Part shown: one piece after another, positions 17,439 through 25,312 of the stretch
Layout of the letters: every line of letters begins with the position of its first letter
How positions within the stretch are numbered: the stretch's first letter is position 1
Assembly: GCA_020848835.1 (NCBI GenBank)
Contig: JADLHJ010000049.1
Location: 1 to 64,000 of the forward strand
Origin: Candidatus Hydrogenedentota bacterium
GTDB lineage: Bacteria > Hydrogenedentota > Hydrogenedentia > Hydrogenedentales > SLHB01
Reading direction: 5' to 3'
Length of the DNA stretch: 64,000 bases
The notes under the pieces: generated by a model
Database searches by the model: none
What the model was told of the DNA's origin: nothing
What the model saw: only the letters and a program-made list of their open reading frames with translations
Position numbers and translations under genes: made by a program

Positions 17439-18695
17439 ATGGGTTCAGCAATCTATGCAGGCGTGACGGGGTTGCAGGTGCATCAGCGCCGGCTTGACGT
17501 CATCGCCAGCAACATCGCCAACGTCAATACCACGGGCTATCGCAGTTCGCGCGTATTGTTCCAGGATCTGTTCTCGCAAACCCTCACCGGCGCGCGCGCG
17601 CCTGTAGGTCAATTTGGCGGTAACAATCCGATGCAGATTGGGCTCGGCGTTCGCCTTGCTTCGATCGATACAAACTTTGGCCAAGGCACGCTACAGACGA
17701 CGGGCGTCGCATCAGATCTCGCCATTCAAGGCGGCGGCTTCTTCGTGCTCAGCGATGGTTCAGCGGACTACTACACGCGCGATGGCTCGTTCGACATCAA
17801 TGCGAACGGCCAACTGATCGACTCTGCCACGGGTCTGTTCGTGCAGGGTTTCCAAGCCGACGGCGCGGGTACCATCGATCCAAACGGAGCCGTCACCAAC
17901 CTGACAATTCCCGTGGGCGGCACCTCGATCGTCCGCGAGACCACGATTGGCACATTGATTGGTAACCTCGACGCGGATGCGGCGGTCGGCGACACCGTAA
18001 CGCGCACGATCCAGGTGTTCGATTCGCTGGGCACGGCGCGCGATATCACGATCACATTCGAGAAGACGGCAGCGGCTAATGAATGGGAATGGTCGCTGTC
18101 TTCGACCGATCCCGACATCGATACCCTGTCGCCCGACGCTGGCACACCCGGCACGATAACTTTCGATACCGATGGTAATGTGTCTGCCGGCGGTATTGGC
18201 GCGGTCACGGTTACATTCGTTGCGGGTTTGCCGGCGACTCCGGTCGATCCGTTCCTATTCGACTTGGACTTCGAGGCAATGACGCAGTTGTCGGACGATA
18301 GCGACATCTCGCTGCAAAACCAGGATGGTTATCCACGCGGAACGCTTGAAGCCTTCAACATCGGCGGCGACGGTATCATCAACGGCGTGTTCTCGAACGG
18401 TCTCACGCAGGTGATCGGCCAGGTTGCACTCGCCAACTTCGCGAACAACGGCGGTCTCGCACGGTTCGGAGACAATCTGTTCCGTGACACCCCCGGCTCG
18501 GGTCCCGCGCAGATCGGTATCCCGAATACAGGCGGTCGCGGCAGTGTATCCGGCGGCGTGCTGGAAGGTTCAAACGTTGACCTGGGCACGGAATTCTCAA
18601 ACCTTATCGTGACCCAACGCGGGTTCCAGGCAAATGCCCGCACGATCACGACAGCCGACGCACTGCTTCAAGAGACAGTCAATCTGGTTCGTTAA
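17439..18695 (+). CDS. flgE: Flagellar hook protein FlgE
   Basis: Hook subunit of 418 residues, exported to form the universal joint. It begins with the axial-protein motif VIASNIANVNTTGYR, has QTTGVASDLAIQGGGFFVL at the first third, and ends with the conserved NVDLGTEFSNLIVTQRGFQANARTI block, all signature elements of FlgE/FlgF/FlgG. Central domains are Thr/Gly-rich beta structure. The ATG at 17439 is preceded by AGGGAG. The gene is last before a strong terminator, consistent with heavy expression of hook protein. Confidence 0.95.
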   Translation: MGSAIYAGVTGLQVHQRRLDVIASNIANVNTTGYRSSRVLFQDLFSQTLTGARAPVGQFGGNNPMQIGLGVRLASIDTNFGQGTLQTTGVASDLAIQGGGFFVLSDGSADYYTRDGSFDINANGQLIDSATGLFVQGFQADGAGTIDPNGAVTNLTIPVGGTSIVRETTIGTLIGNLDADAAVGDTVTRTIQVFDSLGTARDITITFEKTAAANEWEWSLSSTDPDIDTLSPDAGTPGTITFDTDGNVSAGGIGAVTVTFVAGLPATPVDPFLFDLDFEAMTQLSDDSDISLQNQDGYPRGTLEAFNIGGDGIINGVFSNGLTQVIGQVALANFANNGGLARFGDNLFRDTPGSGPAQIGIPNTGGRGSVSGGVLEGSNVDLGTEFSNLIVTQRGFQANARTITTADALLQETVNLVR

Positions 18696-18731
18696 CGCTG
18701 ACCGCTAAGAATAGTAACGCGTAGAACTTGG

Positions 18732-18773
18732 GGCCGGGGAGATGTGTGATGCATCTCGCCGGCCTCATTTTTT
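18732..18773 (+). terminator. Rho-independent terminator after flgE
   Basis: GGCCGG-G-GAGATG (18732-18744) pairs with CATCTC-G-CCGGCC (18752-18764), a 12-bp stem with one G/G mismatch and a 7-nt loop, followed by TCATTTTTT. It separates the flgB-flgE unit from motA. Confidence 0.88.
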
Positions 18774-18794
18774 CACCATAGTACCTACAACTAC

Positions 18795-18823
18795 TTGTTG
18801 CACTGGAGGATCGGTGCTACAAT
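18795..18823 (+). promoter_or_regulatory. Sigma-70-like promoter for motA
   Basis: TTGTTG (18795-18800), a 17-nt spacer and TACAAT (18818-18823) lie just after the flgE terminator. The predicted transcript would start near 18830, about 48 nt before the motA ATG. Confidence 0.5.
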
Positions 18824-18877
18824 ATCTCGCATTAGCCCGCAGGACGGGAAGTAAACTCAAGAAAAGGTCGCTTCGCG

Positions 18878-19645
18878 ATGGATATTGCAACCGTCGTTGG
18901 CCTGCTCGCCGCCATCGGCATTCTCGGCTCCGCCATTCTTTCCGGCGGCGATCCAAGTTTGTACTTGGATTTTGCGTCGTTTCTTATCGTGTTCGGCGGA
19001 ACGCTTGCTTCCACACTCATCAACTATCCGTTGCGTGACGTACTCAGCGTATTCGGTTCGCTGCGGAACGCATTTTTCCACAAACAGCCTTCGCCTGACG
19101 ATCTCATTACGCGATTGGTGTCCTATTCGATCGTCGCCCGCAAGGAAGGCATCCTTGCGCTGGAGGCGCACGCAAAACGCGCAAACGATGAGTTCCTTGA
19201 GAAAAGCGTTCAGCTTGCGATCGATGGCACATCACCAGAACTTATCAAGGATATTCTCACCACGGACCTCGCGTTTATGGAAAACCGTCACGCGCTAGGC
19301 CAGTCCGTGCTCACAGCAATGGGCACCTATGCGCCTGCGTTCGGCATGATAGGTACGCTCGTGGGCATGGTAAATATGTTGGTATCACTGAACAATCCGT
19401 CGCAGATAGGTCATGGCATGGCTGTGGCGCTGCTCACGACGCTTTACGGTGCACTGTTAGCCAACTGTTTTTTCTTGCCCTGCGCGGGCAAACTGCGGGT
19501 ACGTACGGGACACGAGATGCTCGTGCGCGAATTAATAATCGAAGGCATCATGTCGATTCAGGCGGGCGACAATCCCCGCATCGTGGAGCAAAAACTGAAA
19601 GCATTCCTTCCCCCCGCAATGCGGGAGGGATATCGGGCCGCATAG
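18878..19645 (+). CDS. motA: Flagellar stator protein MotA
   Basis: Inner-membrane stator subunit, 255 residues, four membrane helices (about 1-20, 30-50, 145-170, 182-202). The block MGTYAPAFGMIGTLVGMVNML and the later FLPCAGKLRVR contain the two conserved prolines of the family, and the cytoplasmic loop carries the expected charged residues for FliG contact. It starts at ATG 18878 after its own promoter and is followed by motB with a 3-nt gap. Whether protons or sodium drive it cannot be read safely from sequence. Confidence 0.95.
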   Translation: MDIATVVGLLAAIGILGSAILSGGDPSLYLDFASFLIVFGGTLASTLINYPLRDVLSVFGSLRNAFFHKQPSPDDLITRLVSYSIVARKEGILALEAHAKRANDEFLEKSVQLAIDGTSPELIKDILTTDLAFMENRHALGQSVLTAMGTYAPAFGMIGTLVGMVNMLVSLNNPSQIGHGMAVALLTTLYGALLANCFFLPCAGKLRVRTGHEMLVRELIIEGIMSIQAGDNPRIVEQKLKAFLPPAMREGYRAA

Positions 19646-19648
19646 CGC

Positions 19649-20434
19649 ATGCGCCGCTCCACCCCACGGTTTGAAGAGAAGGCCAGCGCGCCGGCCTGGG
19701 TTGTTACCTTTGCGGACATGATGGGCCTCATCCTGTGTTTCTTCATCCTCATCGTATCGTTTTCGTCGATCGAACAGAACAAGATCACGGCTGCGGTAAA
19801 GTCTGTCCAGGGCGCGCTTGGCGTAATGCCGCAACATCAAACATCTCAGCAGGTCAAGCAAAACACCATCAATATGCCGCAGCGCGTGCCGCGCAGTATC
19901 GAACGGGTCGCGCGCGAATTCCGTACGCGGTTGCAGGTACTCGGTGTGGAAGACGGCGTCAGCATCAAGTACAGCGGCGATGGGGGCCTTGAGATTAACT
20001 TGCCCAATCAGGTGTTGTTCGACTTTGGGCGCGCGGACCTCAAACCGCAGGCCTACGAGATCTTGAATCAGCTCGCGTCTTCACTGAGTACAATCCCCGG
20101 CATCTTTGTCGAAATCCGCGGCCATACCGACAACGTGCCTGTCGGCGGAAACAGTCCCTTCGTGGATAACTACGATCTCAGCTATCAGCGGGCAAAAAAT
20201 GTAATGCTCCAAATGAGCGCGCCGGGTGGTCTACAGCAAAGCGCGACGGAAGTGATCGCATGCGGGCCTTCCCAGCCTATCGGCAACAACGACACGGAAG
20301 AAGGCCGCGCCGCAAACCGCCGCGTCCAGTTGCAGGTGCGCGGCGATTTCTCGGATGAAGCGACTGCGCAAGTGCAAAGCGCAATCGAATCGACACAAGC
20401 GACGCCTGAAATTCAACCGCAATTACAACAGTAA
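19649..20434 (+). CDS. motB: Flagellar stator protein MotB
   Basis: Stator subunit of 261 residues. A short cytoplasmic N-terminus leads to one membrane helix containing PAWVVTFADMMG, with the ion-binding Asp at residue 23, and then to a periplasmic OmpA-like peptidoglycan-binding domain (LFDFGRADLKPQA, EIRGHTDNVPVGG, SYQRAKNVM, NRRVQLQV). Together with MotA it forms the ion channel that turns the rotor. The tail after residue 240 is Gln/Thr-rich. Confidence 0.95.
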   Translation: MRRSTPRFEEKASAPAWVVTFADMMGLILCFFILIVSFSSIEQNKITAAVKSVQGALGVMPQHQTSQQVKQNTINMPQRVPRSIERVAREFRTRLQVLGVEDGVSIKYSGDGGLEINLPNQVLFDFGRADLKPQAYEILNQLASSLSTIPGIFVEIRGHTDNVPVGGNSPFVDNYDLSYQRAKNVMLQMSAPGGLQQSATEVIACGPSQPIGNNDTEEGRAANRRVQLQVRGDFSDEATAQVQSAIESTQATPEIQPQLQQ

Positions 20435-20453
20435 CCAGGAAGCAGAGCACACC

Positions 20454-21053
20454 ATGGGCGAATCAAAGGAAAAAGCGGCAGAAGCAGCGCCCGCAGCGGG
20501 CGGCGGCAGCGGAAAGATGATTATAATTGCGGCGGTATCATCCGTGATATCGGTTGTCGCCGCATTGGCCGTCGTAATGCTCGTCATTGTCCCAAAACTT
20601 TCCGCGCCCGCGCATGGCGAGGAAGGCGAAGAGGGACACGAAGAAGAGGTCGCCGCAGAGGAAGGCGGTGGTGGCGGTGGAGGGCACGGAGGCGGCGAAG
20701 GCGAGGCGGCGCCCAAACTGGATATTACGTTCGACGAATTGACCTCCACAGTCGTTATGCCGTCGCCGGATATTCCGTCGTCGATCCTGGTATACCAGGT
20801 GGTGCTATATTGTGCGAATGCGAACGCGGCCAGCCTCATTGAGGCAAACAAACCGCGATTTGCAGCGAAGATTCGTGAACTGCATAGTTATAAGAAACGC
20901 GCCGAGTTCGATACGCCGCAGCTCGAATCCGATATTGAGACGGCGATGGTGCAGGAATGCAATGCAATACTGCAGGAAATCCTGGGCAAGCCTTCAGAAA
21001 AAACGCGGATCAAAGGCGCAGACCATCTGAAGTTCTTCATACAGGACCTATAG
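20454..21053 (+). CDS. fliL: Flagellar basal body-associated protein FliL
   Basis: Single-pass membrane protein that rings or stabilises the stator. I start it at ATG 20454, giving 199 residues; the frame is open upstream into motB but those residues are basic and not FliL-like. An Ala-rich N-terminus precedes the membrane helix (about 22-46), followed by a striking Glu/Gly-rich linker (about 52-82) and a FliL domain that begins near LDITFDELTSTVVMP and ends with DHLKFFIQDL, close to the usual family ending. Confidence 0.88.
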   Translation: MGESKEKAAEAAPAAGGGSGKMIIIAAVSSVISVVAALAVVMLVIVPKLSAPAHGEEGEEGHEEEVAAEEGGGGGGGHGGGEGEAAPKLDITFDELTSTVVMPSPDIPSSILVYQVVLYCANANAASLIEANKPRFAAKIRELHSYKKRAEFDTPQLESDIETAMVQECNAILQEILGKPSEKTRIKGADHLKFFIQDL

Positions 21054-21056
21054 ACC

Positions 21057-21392
21057 ATGGCAGAAGTACGGGCAGAGAACCACACGTTTGAAGAGATCGA
21101 GCCTGTCACCGCGGAAGCTTCCGCGCGGCTGAAGCTCGATGACCTTAGGCGTGTGAAGCTCACTGTGTCCGCGGATCTCGGTTCCTGCGACATGTTCGTG
21201 CGAGACGTGCTCGAATTGCAGCGCGGCAGCGTGGTCCAGCTCAGCAAACTCGCGGGCGAAATGACCGACATCTACGTGAACGGGTTGCCGCTGGCGCGCG
21301 GCGAAGTGGTCGTCATCGGCGACAATCTGCACGTGCGCATCGGCGAGATCGCCGGCCAAGAAAAGCAAAGCGATGAAAACGGGGACGAATAG
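21057..21392 (+). CDS. fliN: Flagellar motor switch protein FliN
   Basis: A 111-residue switch protein with one SpoA domain (about 30-102): VKLTVSADLGSCDMFVRDVLELQRGSV then LSKLAGEMTDIYVNG and LARGEVVVIGDNLHVRI. It forms the base of the C-ring. FliM would normally be encoded just upstream but is absent from this operon; the gap from fliL is 3 nt, leaving no room for it. The 3' end overlaps fliO by 20 nt. Confidence 0.93.
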   Translation: MAEVRAENHTFEEIEPVTAEASARLKLDDLRRVKLTVSADLGSCDMFVRDVLELQRGSVVQLSKLAGEMTDIYVNGLPLARGEVVVIGDNLHVRIGEIAGQEKQSDENGDE

Positions 21393-22173
21393 CGCCATAG
21401 CGGTCCTGCTCGCTGCGTTCGTAGCCGTTTGCGCCTTCGCGCAAGCCCCCGCACCCGTTCAGAACTTCGAGGCCGTCCCTCCGCCGGCATTGCGTTTGGA
21501 GTCTCCTGAACTGGACAAGACCGCAGTCAAAGAGCCCCAAGAAACAAAGGGGCCGACTGTCGCAGATGTCGCAGGCACATCCGCAAATGGACCAATAACG
21601 AAAGAGCAATTTCAGGCTATTCAACAGGAAGTAGCGGCCGGTAGCGAGACCACTACTTTGGAATCGGCCGACGAACAGCCAGCGAATACAAATGCCGCGC
21701 AAACGCCCAACACCGGAACGTCACTGATGAAGAGCGTCGCGGCGCTTTGCTTTGTACTCTTTCTGATATTGGCGCTCTATTACCTGCTAAATAGGTACGG
21801 CAAGAAGAGCCCGCTCTTTGCGGGAACGAGCTTGGGCACAATTCTCGGGCGCGTTTATCTATCGCCGAAAGCGGAGTTGCATTTCGTCCGCGTGAAAGAT
21901 CGCGTGCTGGTTGTTGGCGTAACGGCAAACGAAGTCTCGCGCGTGGCGGAGTTTGACGCTGCGATGTTCGAGGAATCGCAGCCCGCGGAAGTACCCGCGC
22001 ATGTCGATCTCCCGCCACCGCAAATTTCCACTTTTGCCAAAGAGCTGCGAGCAATTTCGGCACCCGAAGCGACCCAGCTTGCTGTGTCCGATGAAATCGC
22101 ATCGCTGCGTGCCGAACTCGACAAGGCGCGTCAATACTTCCGGGAGACCTCGGGTGAATCCGGCGCACTCTAG
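21373..22173 (+). CDS. fliO: Flagellar biosynthesis protein FliO
   Basis: A 266-residue protein with a signal-like N-terminus (1-24, ending AFAQ), a Pro/Thr/Glu-rich extracytoplasmic region (25-118) and a membrane helix (about 121-139). The following FliO domain has KKSPLFAGTSLGTILGRVYLSPK and a repeat of VKDRVLVVGV. FliO helps insert the export-gate protein FliP, which is encoded next. The first 20 nt overlap fliN and the last 20 nt overlap the chosen fliP start. Confidence 0.88.
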   Translation: MKTGTNSAIAVLLAAFVAVCAFAQAPAPVQNFEAVPPPALRLESPELDKTAVKEPQETKGPTVADVAGTSANGPITKEQFQAIQQEVAAGSETTTLESADEQPANTNAAQTPNTGTSLMKSVAALCFVLFLILALYYLLNRYGKKSPLFAGTSLGTILGRVYLSPKAELHFVRVKDRVLVVGVTANEVSRVAEFDAAMFEESQPAEVPAHVDLPPPQISTFAKELRAISAPEATQLAVSDEIASLRAELDKARQYFRETSGESGAL

Positions 22174-23053
22174 TGCGATTTATCACAACGGCCTCATCTA
22201 CGGCATCATGCCGAAAGACGCGGGCTCGCTGATGTGCCAGTTTGTCTGCTACAAGCCCGATGGCACCTTGGTCTGGTCGCTCGTAGGGAGCCGGCTTCGT
22301 GTCGTGTGCGTTACGGTTGCTCTTTTCGTATCGGCTTCGGCGTTCGCGCAAGCCCCCGCACCCGATAACTCTCTCGGCTTAAATCTTCTTCGCTCCGCAG
22401 AGCAAGCTGTTCAGCCAGAACAGATCTCGACGACAATGTCCGTCTTCATTCTGCTCACGGTGCTCTCGCTCGCGCCGGCAATTCTGGTCATGACGACTTC
22501 CTTCACGCGCATCATTATTGTTTTCGGTTTTTTGCGCCAGGCAATGGCCACGCAGCAGACGCCACCGAACCAAGTGTTGATAGGTCTAGCGCTTTTTCTA
22601 ACCGCAGCCATCATGGCTCCCACGTATCAAGCCGTTTATAACGACGCGCTGGCCCCGTATATGGACAATCAACTTGGCGCGCGGGACGCTCTCGATCGCG
22701 GCATGCGACCGGTGCGCGATTTCATGTTTCGCCAAGTCGCGGATCGCCCGAAAGACGTGGCGTTATTCATGAACATCAACAAACTGCCGCGCCCGCAAAC
22801 GCCCGACGACGTTCCGACGCACGTGCTAATCTGCGCATTTACGCTGAATGAACTGCGCGTCGCGTTCATGATTGGCTTCATCATTTATATTCCGTTCCTC
22901 ATCATCGACATGGTGGTCGCCAGTACACTCATGGCGATGGGAATGATGATGCTCCCGCCTGTATTTATCTCGTTGCCTTTCAAAATTATCCTCTTCGTCC
23001 TCGCTGACGGCTGGTACTTAATCGTAAGCGAACTAGTGCGAAGTTTTGCGTAA
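22154..23053 (+). CDS. fliP: Flagellar export gate protein FliP
   Basis: Core subunit of the type III export gate. The signature segments are MTTSFTRIIIVFGFLRQAM, NQVLIGLALFLT, and GMMMLPPVFISLPFKIILFVLADGW, with four membrane helices and a cleavable signal sequence ending ASAFAQ. The start is ambiguous. GTG 22154 has GGGAG at 7-nt spacing and gives 299 residues but adds about 45 residues before the signal. ATG 22208, ATG 22232 or GTG 22304 are alternatives. The gene is last in the cluster; fliQ and fliR do not follow. Confidence 0.9.
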   Translation: MNPAHSSAIYHNGLIYGIMPKDAGSLMCQFVCYKPDGTLVWSLVGSRLRVVCVTVALFVSASAFAQAPAPDNSLGLNLLRSAEQAVQPEQISTTMSVFILLTVLSLAPAILVMTTSFTRIIIVFGFLRQAMATQQTPPNQVLIGLALFLTAAIMAPTYQAVYNDALAPYMDNQLGARDALDRGMRPVRDFMFRQVADRPKDVALFMNINKLPRPQTPDDVPTHVLICAFTLNELRVAFMIGFIIYIPFLIIDMVVASTLMAMGMMMLPPVFISLPFKIILFVLADGWYLIVSELVRSFA

Positions 23054-23056
23054 AAA

Positions 23057-23083
23057 GGGGCACGGGCGGAACGCCCGTGCCCC
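23057..23083. terminator. GC-rich palindrome after fliP
   Basis: GGGGCACGGGCG (23057-23068) and CGCCCGTGCCCC (23072-23083) form a perfect 12-bp stem with a GAA loop. There is no T-run on the plus strand; five A bases precede it, so it would serve as a terminator for minus-strand transcripts. It also resembles the GGGCG/CGCCC repeats seen elsewhere in the window. Confidence 0.6.
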
Positions 23084-23190
23084 CATTATGGCCACTCAAC
23101 GAAGTGGCTGGACGTTTGCGCATTGGAAAACCCGCCCTCCGCATGGCGTATGATGTGCCGTTCCCAACCTATCGACAGGAGACTTGCATC

Positions 23191-24042
23191 ATGAAATGGG
23201 GATTCATAGTTGCGCTGTGCGCGGTATGTGCAGTCGCGTTCACGCCCGCCGCACTCGCAAAAGAGCCGAAGATCAAAGAATGGTCGAAGATGGAGAAGAA
23301 CGACAAGGGCGAACTCAAAGAAGTCTTCTACATGACCATCGACGGGATCATGGTCCATGAGACCGACCCGAAAATCGTCCCGCCGCCTCCAATTGTAACG
23401 CCTGCGCCCCCGGGCGAACCTATACCCGCACCCTCGGATGCCGTCGTACTTTTCGACGGAAAAGATCTATCCAAATGGACCTCGACAAAGGAAGGCCAAG
23501 AAACCAAATGGATTCTGGTCGATGGCGCGATGTCGCCCGTGAAGGATTCGGGATACATTCGCACCAAAGGCGAATTCGGGTCATGCCAGTTGCACGTTGA
23601 GTTTGCGACACCCGTTCACGTGGAAGGCGATGGACAAGGCCGCGGCAACAGCGGTGTTTTCCTGCCGGGGGGCTATGAAGTGCAGGTGTTGGATTCATAC
23701 AACAACGTGACGTACTTCGACGGCCAGTGCGCCGCGCTCTATGGCCGCAAGCCGCCATTAGCGAATGCGTGCCGCAAGCCGGGTGAATGGCAGACTTACG
23801 ACATTGTCTATCATCGCCCGATTTTCAAAGGCAAAAAGGTAGTCCGGAAGGCGCGGTTCACCGTTATTCATAACGGGGTGCTCGTACAAGACAACGTCGA
23901 GCTCACGGGCGGCACCGGCTGGCGCGGTCCACATTCGATCTCAAAGTATGTCCCACACGGTGACAAGGGTCCGATCCAACTGCAAGACCATGGGAACCCG
24001 GTACTGTTCCGCAATATCTGGGTTCGCGAATTGAAGGACTAG
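23191..24042 (+). CDS. Secreted DUF1080 (3-keto-disaccharide hydrolase-type) protein
   Basis: A 283-residue exported protein. I choose ATG 23191 because it begins a clear signal peptide (MKWGFIVALCAVCAVAF, cleavage after ALA) behind AGGAG; the open frame extends 38 codons upstream without signal features. A Pro-rich linker (about 60-85) precedes a DUF1080 beta-sandwich: LFDGKDLSKW, FGSCQLHVEF, GNSGVFLPGGYEVQVLDS and the final NIWVREL. Members of this family are often secreted concanavalin-like domains in planctomycete-type genomes, some hydrolysing 3-ketoglycosides. The substrate is unknown. Confidence 0.88.
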   Translation: MKWGFIVALCAVCAVAFTPAALAKEPKIKEWSKMEKNDKGELKEVFYMTIDGIMVHETDPKIVPPPPIVTPAPPGEPIPAPSDAVVLFDGKDLSKWTSTKEGQETKWILVDGAMSPVKDSGYIRTKGEFGSCQLHVEFATPVHVEGDGQGRGNSGVFLPGGYEVQVLDSYNNVTYFDGQCAALYGRKPPLANACRKPGEWQTYDIVYHRPIFKGKKVVRKARFTVIHNGVLVQDNVELTGGTGWRGPHSISKYVPHGDKGPIQLQDHGNPVLFRNIWVRELKD

Positions 24043-24074
24043 GTTTGGCGTTCACGTTTTCGCGGGAAGCAAGA

Positions 24075-24088
24075 CCGCCTGAAGGCGG
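24075..24088. repeat. Short palindromic intergenic repeat (CCGCC-TGAA-GGCGG)
   Basis: CCGCC (24075-24079) and GGCGG (24084-24088) flank a TGAA loop, followed by AACTACGAAC. I recall this motif as a common intergenic repeat in environmental genomes; only one copy was noticed here. Confidence 0.45.
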
Positions 24089-24127
24089 AACTACGAACGG
24101 CGAAACCTGATACTTAAAGAAACTTTG

Positions 24128-24163
24128 GGCGCGCTGGATTTGTAAACGCGAATCCAGCGCGCC
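24128..24163. terminator. Bidirectional terminator between convergent genes
   Basis: GGCGCGCTGGATT (24128-24140) pairs perfectly with AATCCAGCGCGCC (24151-24163) over 13 bp with a 10-nt loop. TTGTTTAATT follows on the plus strand and an A-rich stretch precedes it. It lies between the convergent DUF1080 gene and the IscU-like gene. Confidence 0.85.
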
Positions 24164-24167
24164 TTGT

Positions 24168-24614
24168 TTAATTAAAGACGATCCTAGGCTTTTTGCTCTT
24201 GCCGCAGGATTTGCAGCTACCGCAGGCCTTGATCTTCTCGGTCACGAGGTCAACTTCGATTTGACCGTCGATAATCAGCGTGTCGTCGCCATAGGAAATC
24301 TCGGCAGCGGCACAAGGATCGTTTTTACCGCCGGGTTCCTTGCCGGTGAGCACCTCCAGCACGGACTGAATCGCGAAGAAGTGTTTCAGATTAAGGAATT
24401 CCATTAACTCGTCTTCGATGGGAAATTCCGTCAAAAACTGTTCGGCATCGCAGGCGAGTATTCGATCCATGCTCCAGCCGCGAAGCTGATCCATCAGCAG
24501 GTTGCCTGCGCCAACGCCCTGGCCACAGGACCGTTTGGAGAAATAATAATCCTTCAAGCGATCTTCAGCGTCGAGTTCCACGTGAATGATCTCGGTTACG
24601 TCGCTACACGGCAT
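24168..24614 (-). CDS. IscU/NifU N-terminal-like scaffold protein
   Basis: A 148-residue cytoplasmic protein resembling the IscU/NifU-N fold: a cysteine at residue 3 (MPCSDVTEIIHVEL), a second near CGQGVGAGNLLMDQL in the position of the IscU ligand loop, and a C-terminal CGSCKSCGKSKK cluster that could bind iron or zinc. IscU proteins build Fe-S clusters for transfer to apoproteins. The middle is acidic and helical. Its first 11 bases overlap the upstream pterin dehydratase gene, so they are translated together. The presence of an Nfu gene in the same block supports an Fe-S role, though one usual IscU Cys position is not evident. Confidence 0.65.
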   Translation of the reverse strand: MPCSDVTEIIHVELDAEDRLKDYYFSKRSCGQGVGAGNLLMDQLRGWSMDRILACDAEQFLTEFPIEDELMEFLNLKHFFAIQSVLEVLTGKEPGGKNDPCAAAEISYGDDTLIIDGQIEVDLVTEKIKACGSCKSCGKSKKPRIVFN

Positions 24615-24951
24615 GGGCTTTATTCGCTTCTTCTACTTTTGCGGCGAAGATAAAATCGCTCTCGGTCAAGCCATCTATCTTGTGCGTCCAGATCGTCACC
24701 TTTGTTTTACCATACGTGGTCAGTATATCCGGATGGTGCTGCTGTTCTTCGGCAATCTCGCCCACGGCATTGGTGAAATCCAGCGCCTCTGCAAAGTTCT
24801 TAAACTTGTACTCTTTCTCGAGGTGATGCTCATTCACAACGATCCAGTCATTGCCCAGCAAACCATGCAAGCCTTCCAATTGAGTACCTTTCAGCGGCGG
24901 CACGCCGCCTTTGCAGGGCACACATTCTTTTTTTGCAAGTTCTTCGCTCAT
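24604..24951 (-). CDS. Pterin-4a-carbinolamine dehydratase
   Basis: A 115-residue enzyme of the PCD/PhhB family, which dehydrates 4a-hydroxytetrahydrobiopterin and recycles pterin cofactor. The catalytic motif QQHHPDI is present, preceded by FAEALDFTNAVGEIAEE as in known members. The N-terminus has extra Cys residues (ECVPCKGG). No aromatic amino-acid hydroxylase is visible nearby, so it may act in another pterin or molybdopterin context. It overlaps the next gene by 11 nt. Confidence 0.9.
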   Translation of the reverse strand: MSEELAKKECVPCKGGVPPLKGTQLEGLHGLLGNDWIVVNEHHLEKEYKFKNFAEALDFTNAVGEIAEEQQHHPDILTTYGKTKVTIWTHKIDGLTESDFIFAAKVEEANKAHAV

Positions 24952-24967
24952 GGCTGCATTCCTTTCG

Positions 24968-25312
24968 TCAGACGTCGAAGACCTTTTGCGGGCGCTCGTA
25001 CCAAATGTTGAGGTCCGCGTCGTCGTCCAACGTCACTGCGCCGAGCCGCACGGTGTACGGTTGCTCGCCGCTCGGGTAATAGGTCACACGCGTTTCTTCG
25101 ATATCCCACGCACCCGATTCCGGCCCGCGAATCAACAGCGTATGCGGAAAACTTCCGGGGCTTGCCGTTCCCTGAAACGTCTCCCCCGGCGCTGTGCTAC
25201 CTTTCATTTGTTCGAAATCCACAACGAACCCGTTAATAGACCATTTCGGCGCCGCGCCCGGCCCGCGTTCGCCGGTCTTGATGGTTACGTCAAATGTATT
25301 CAGCTTTGGCAT
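24968..25312 (-). CDS. Conserved-looking hypothetical protein, 114 residues
   Basis: Not recognised. It is a soluble, acidic, Gly/Pro-rich protein without membrane segments or signal peptide. The sequence alternates beta-strand-like hydrophobic stretches (FDVTIKTG, TLLIRGPESG, TRVTYYPSG, YTVRLGAVTL), suggesting a small beta fold. Its start codon overlaps the stop of the upstream Nfu gene by one base (TAATG), evidence of translational coupling and thus a real gene. Context implies a link to Fe-S or pterin metabolism. Confidence 0.7.
   Translation of the reverse strand: MPKLNTFDVTIKTGERGPGAAPKWSINGFVVDFEQMKGSTAPGETFQGTASPGSFPHTLLIRGPESGAWDIEETRVTYYPSGEQPYTVRLGAVTLDDDADLNIWYERPQKVFDV

Noticed and set aside
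18742-19038. 98-codon plus-strand frame between flgE and motA
   Set aside because: It begins inside the terminator stem and overlaps motA in another frame; no SD or family.
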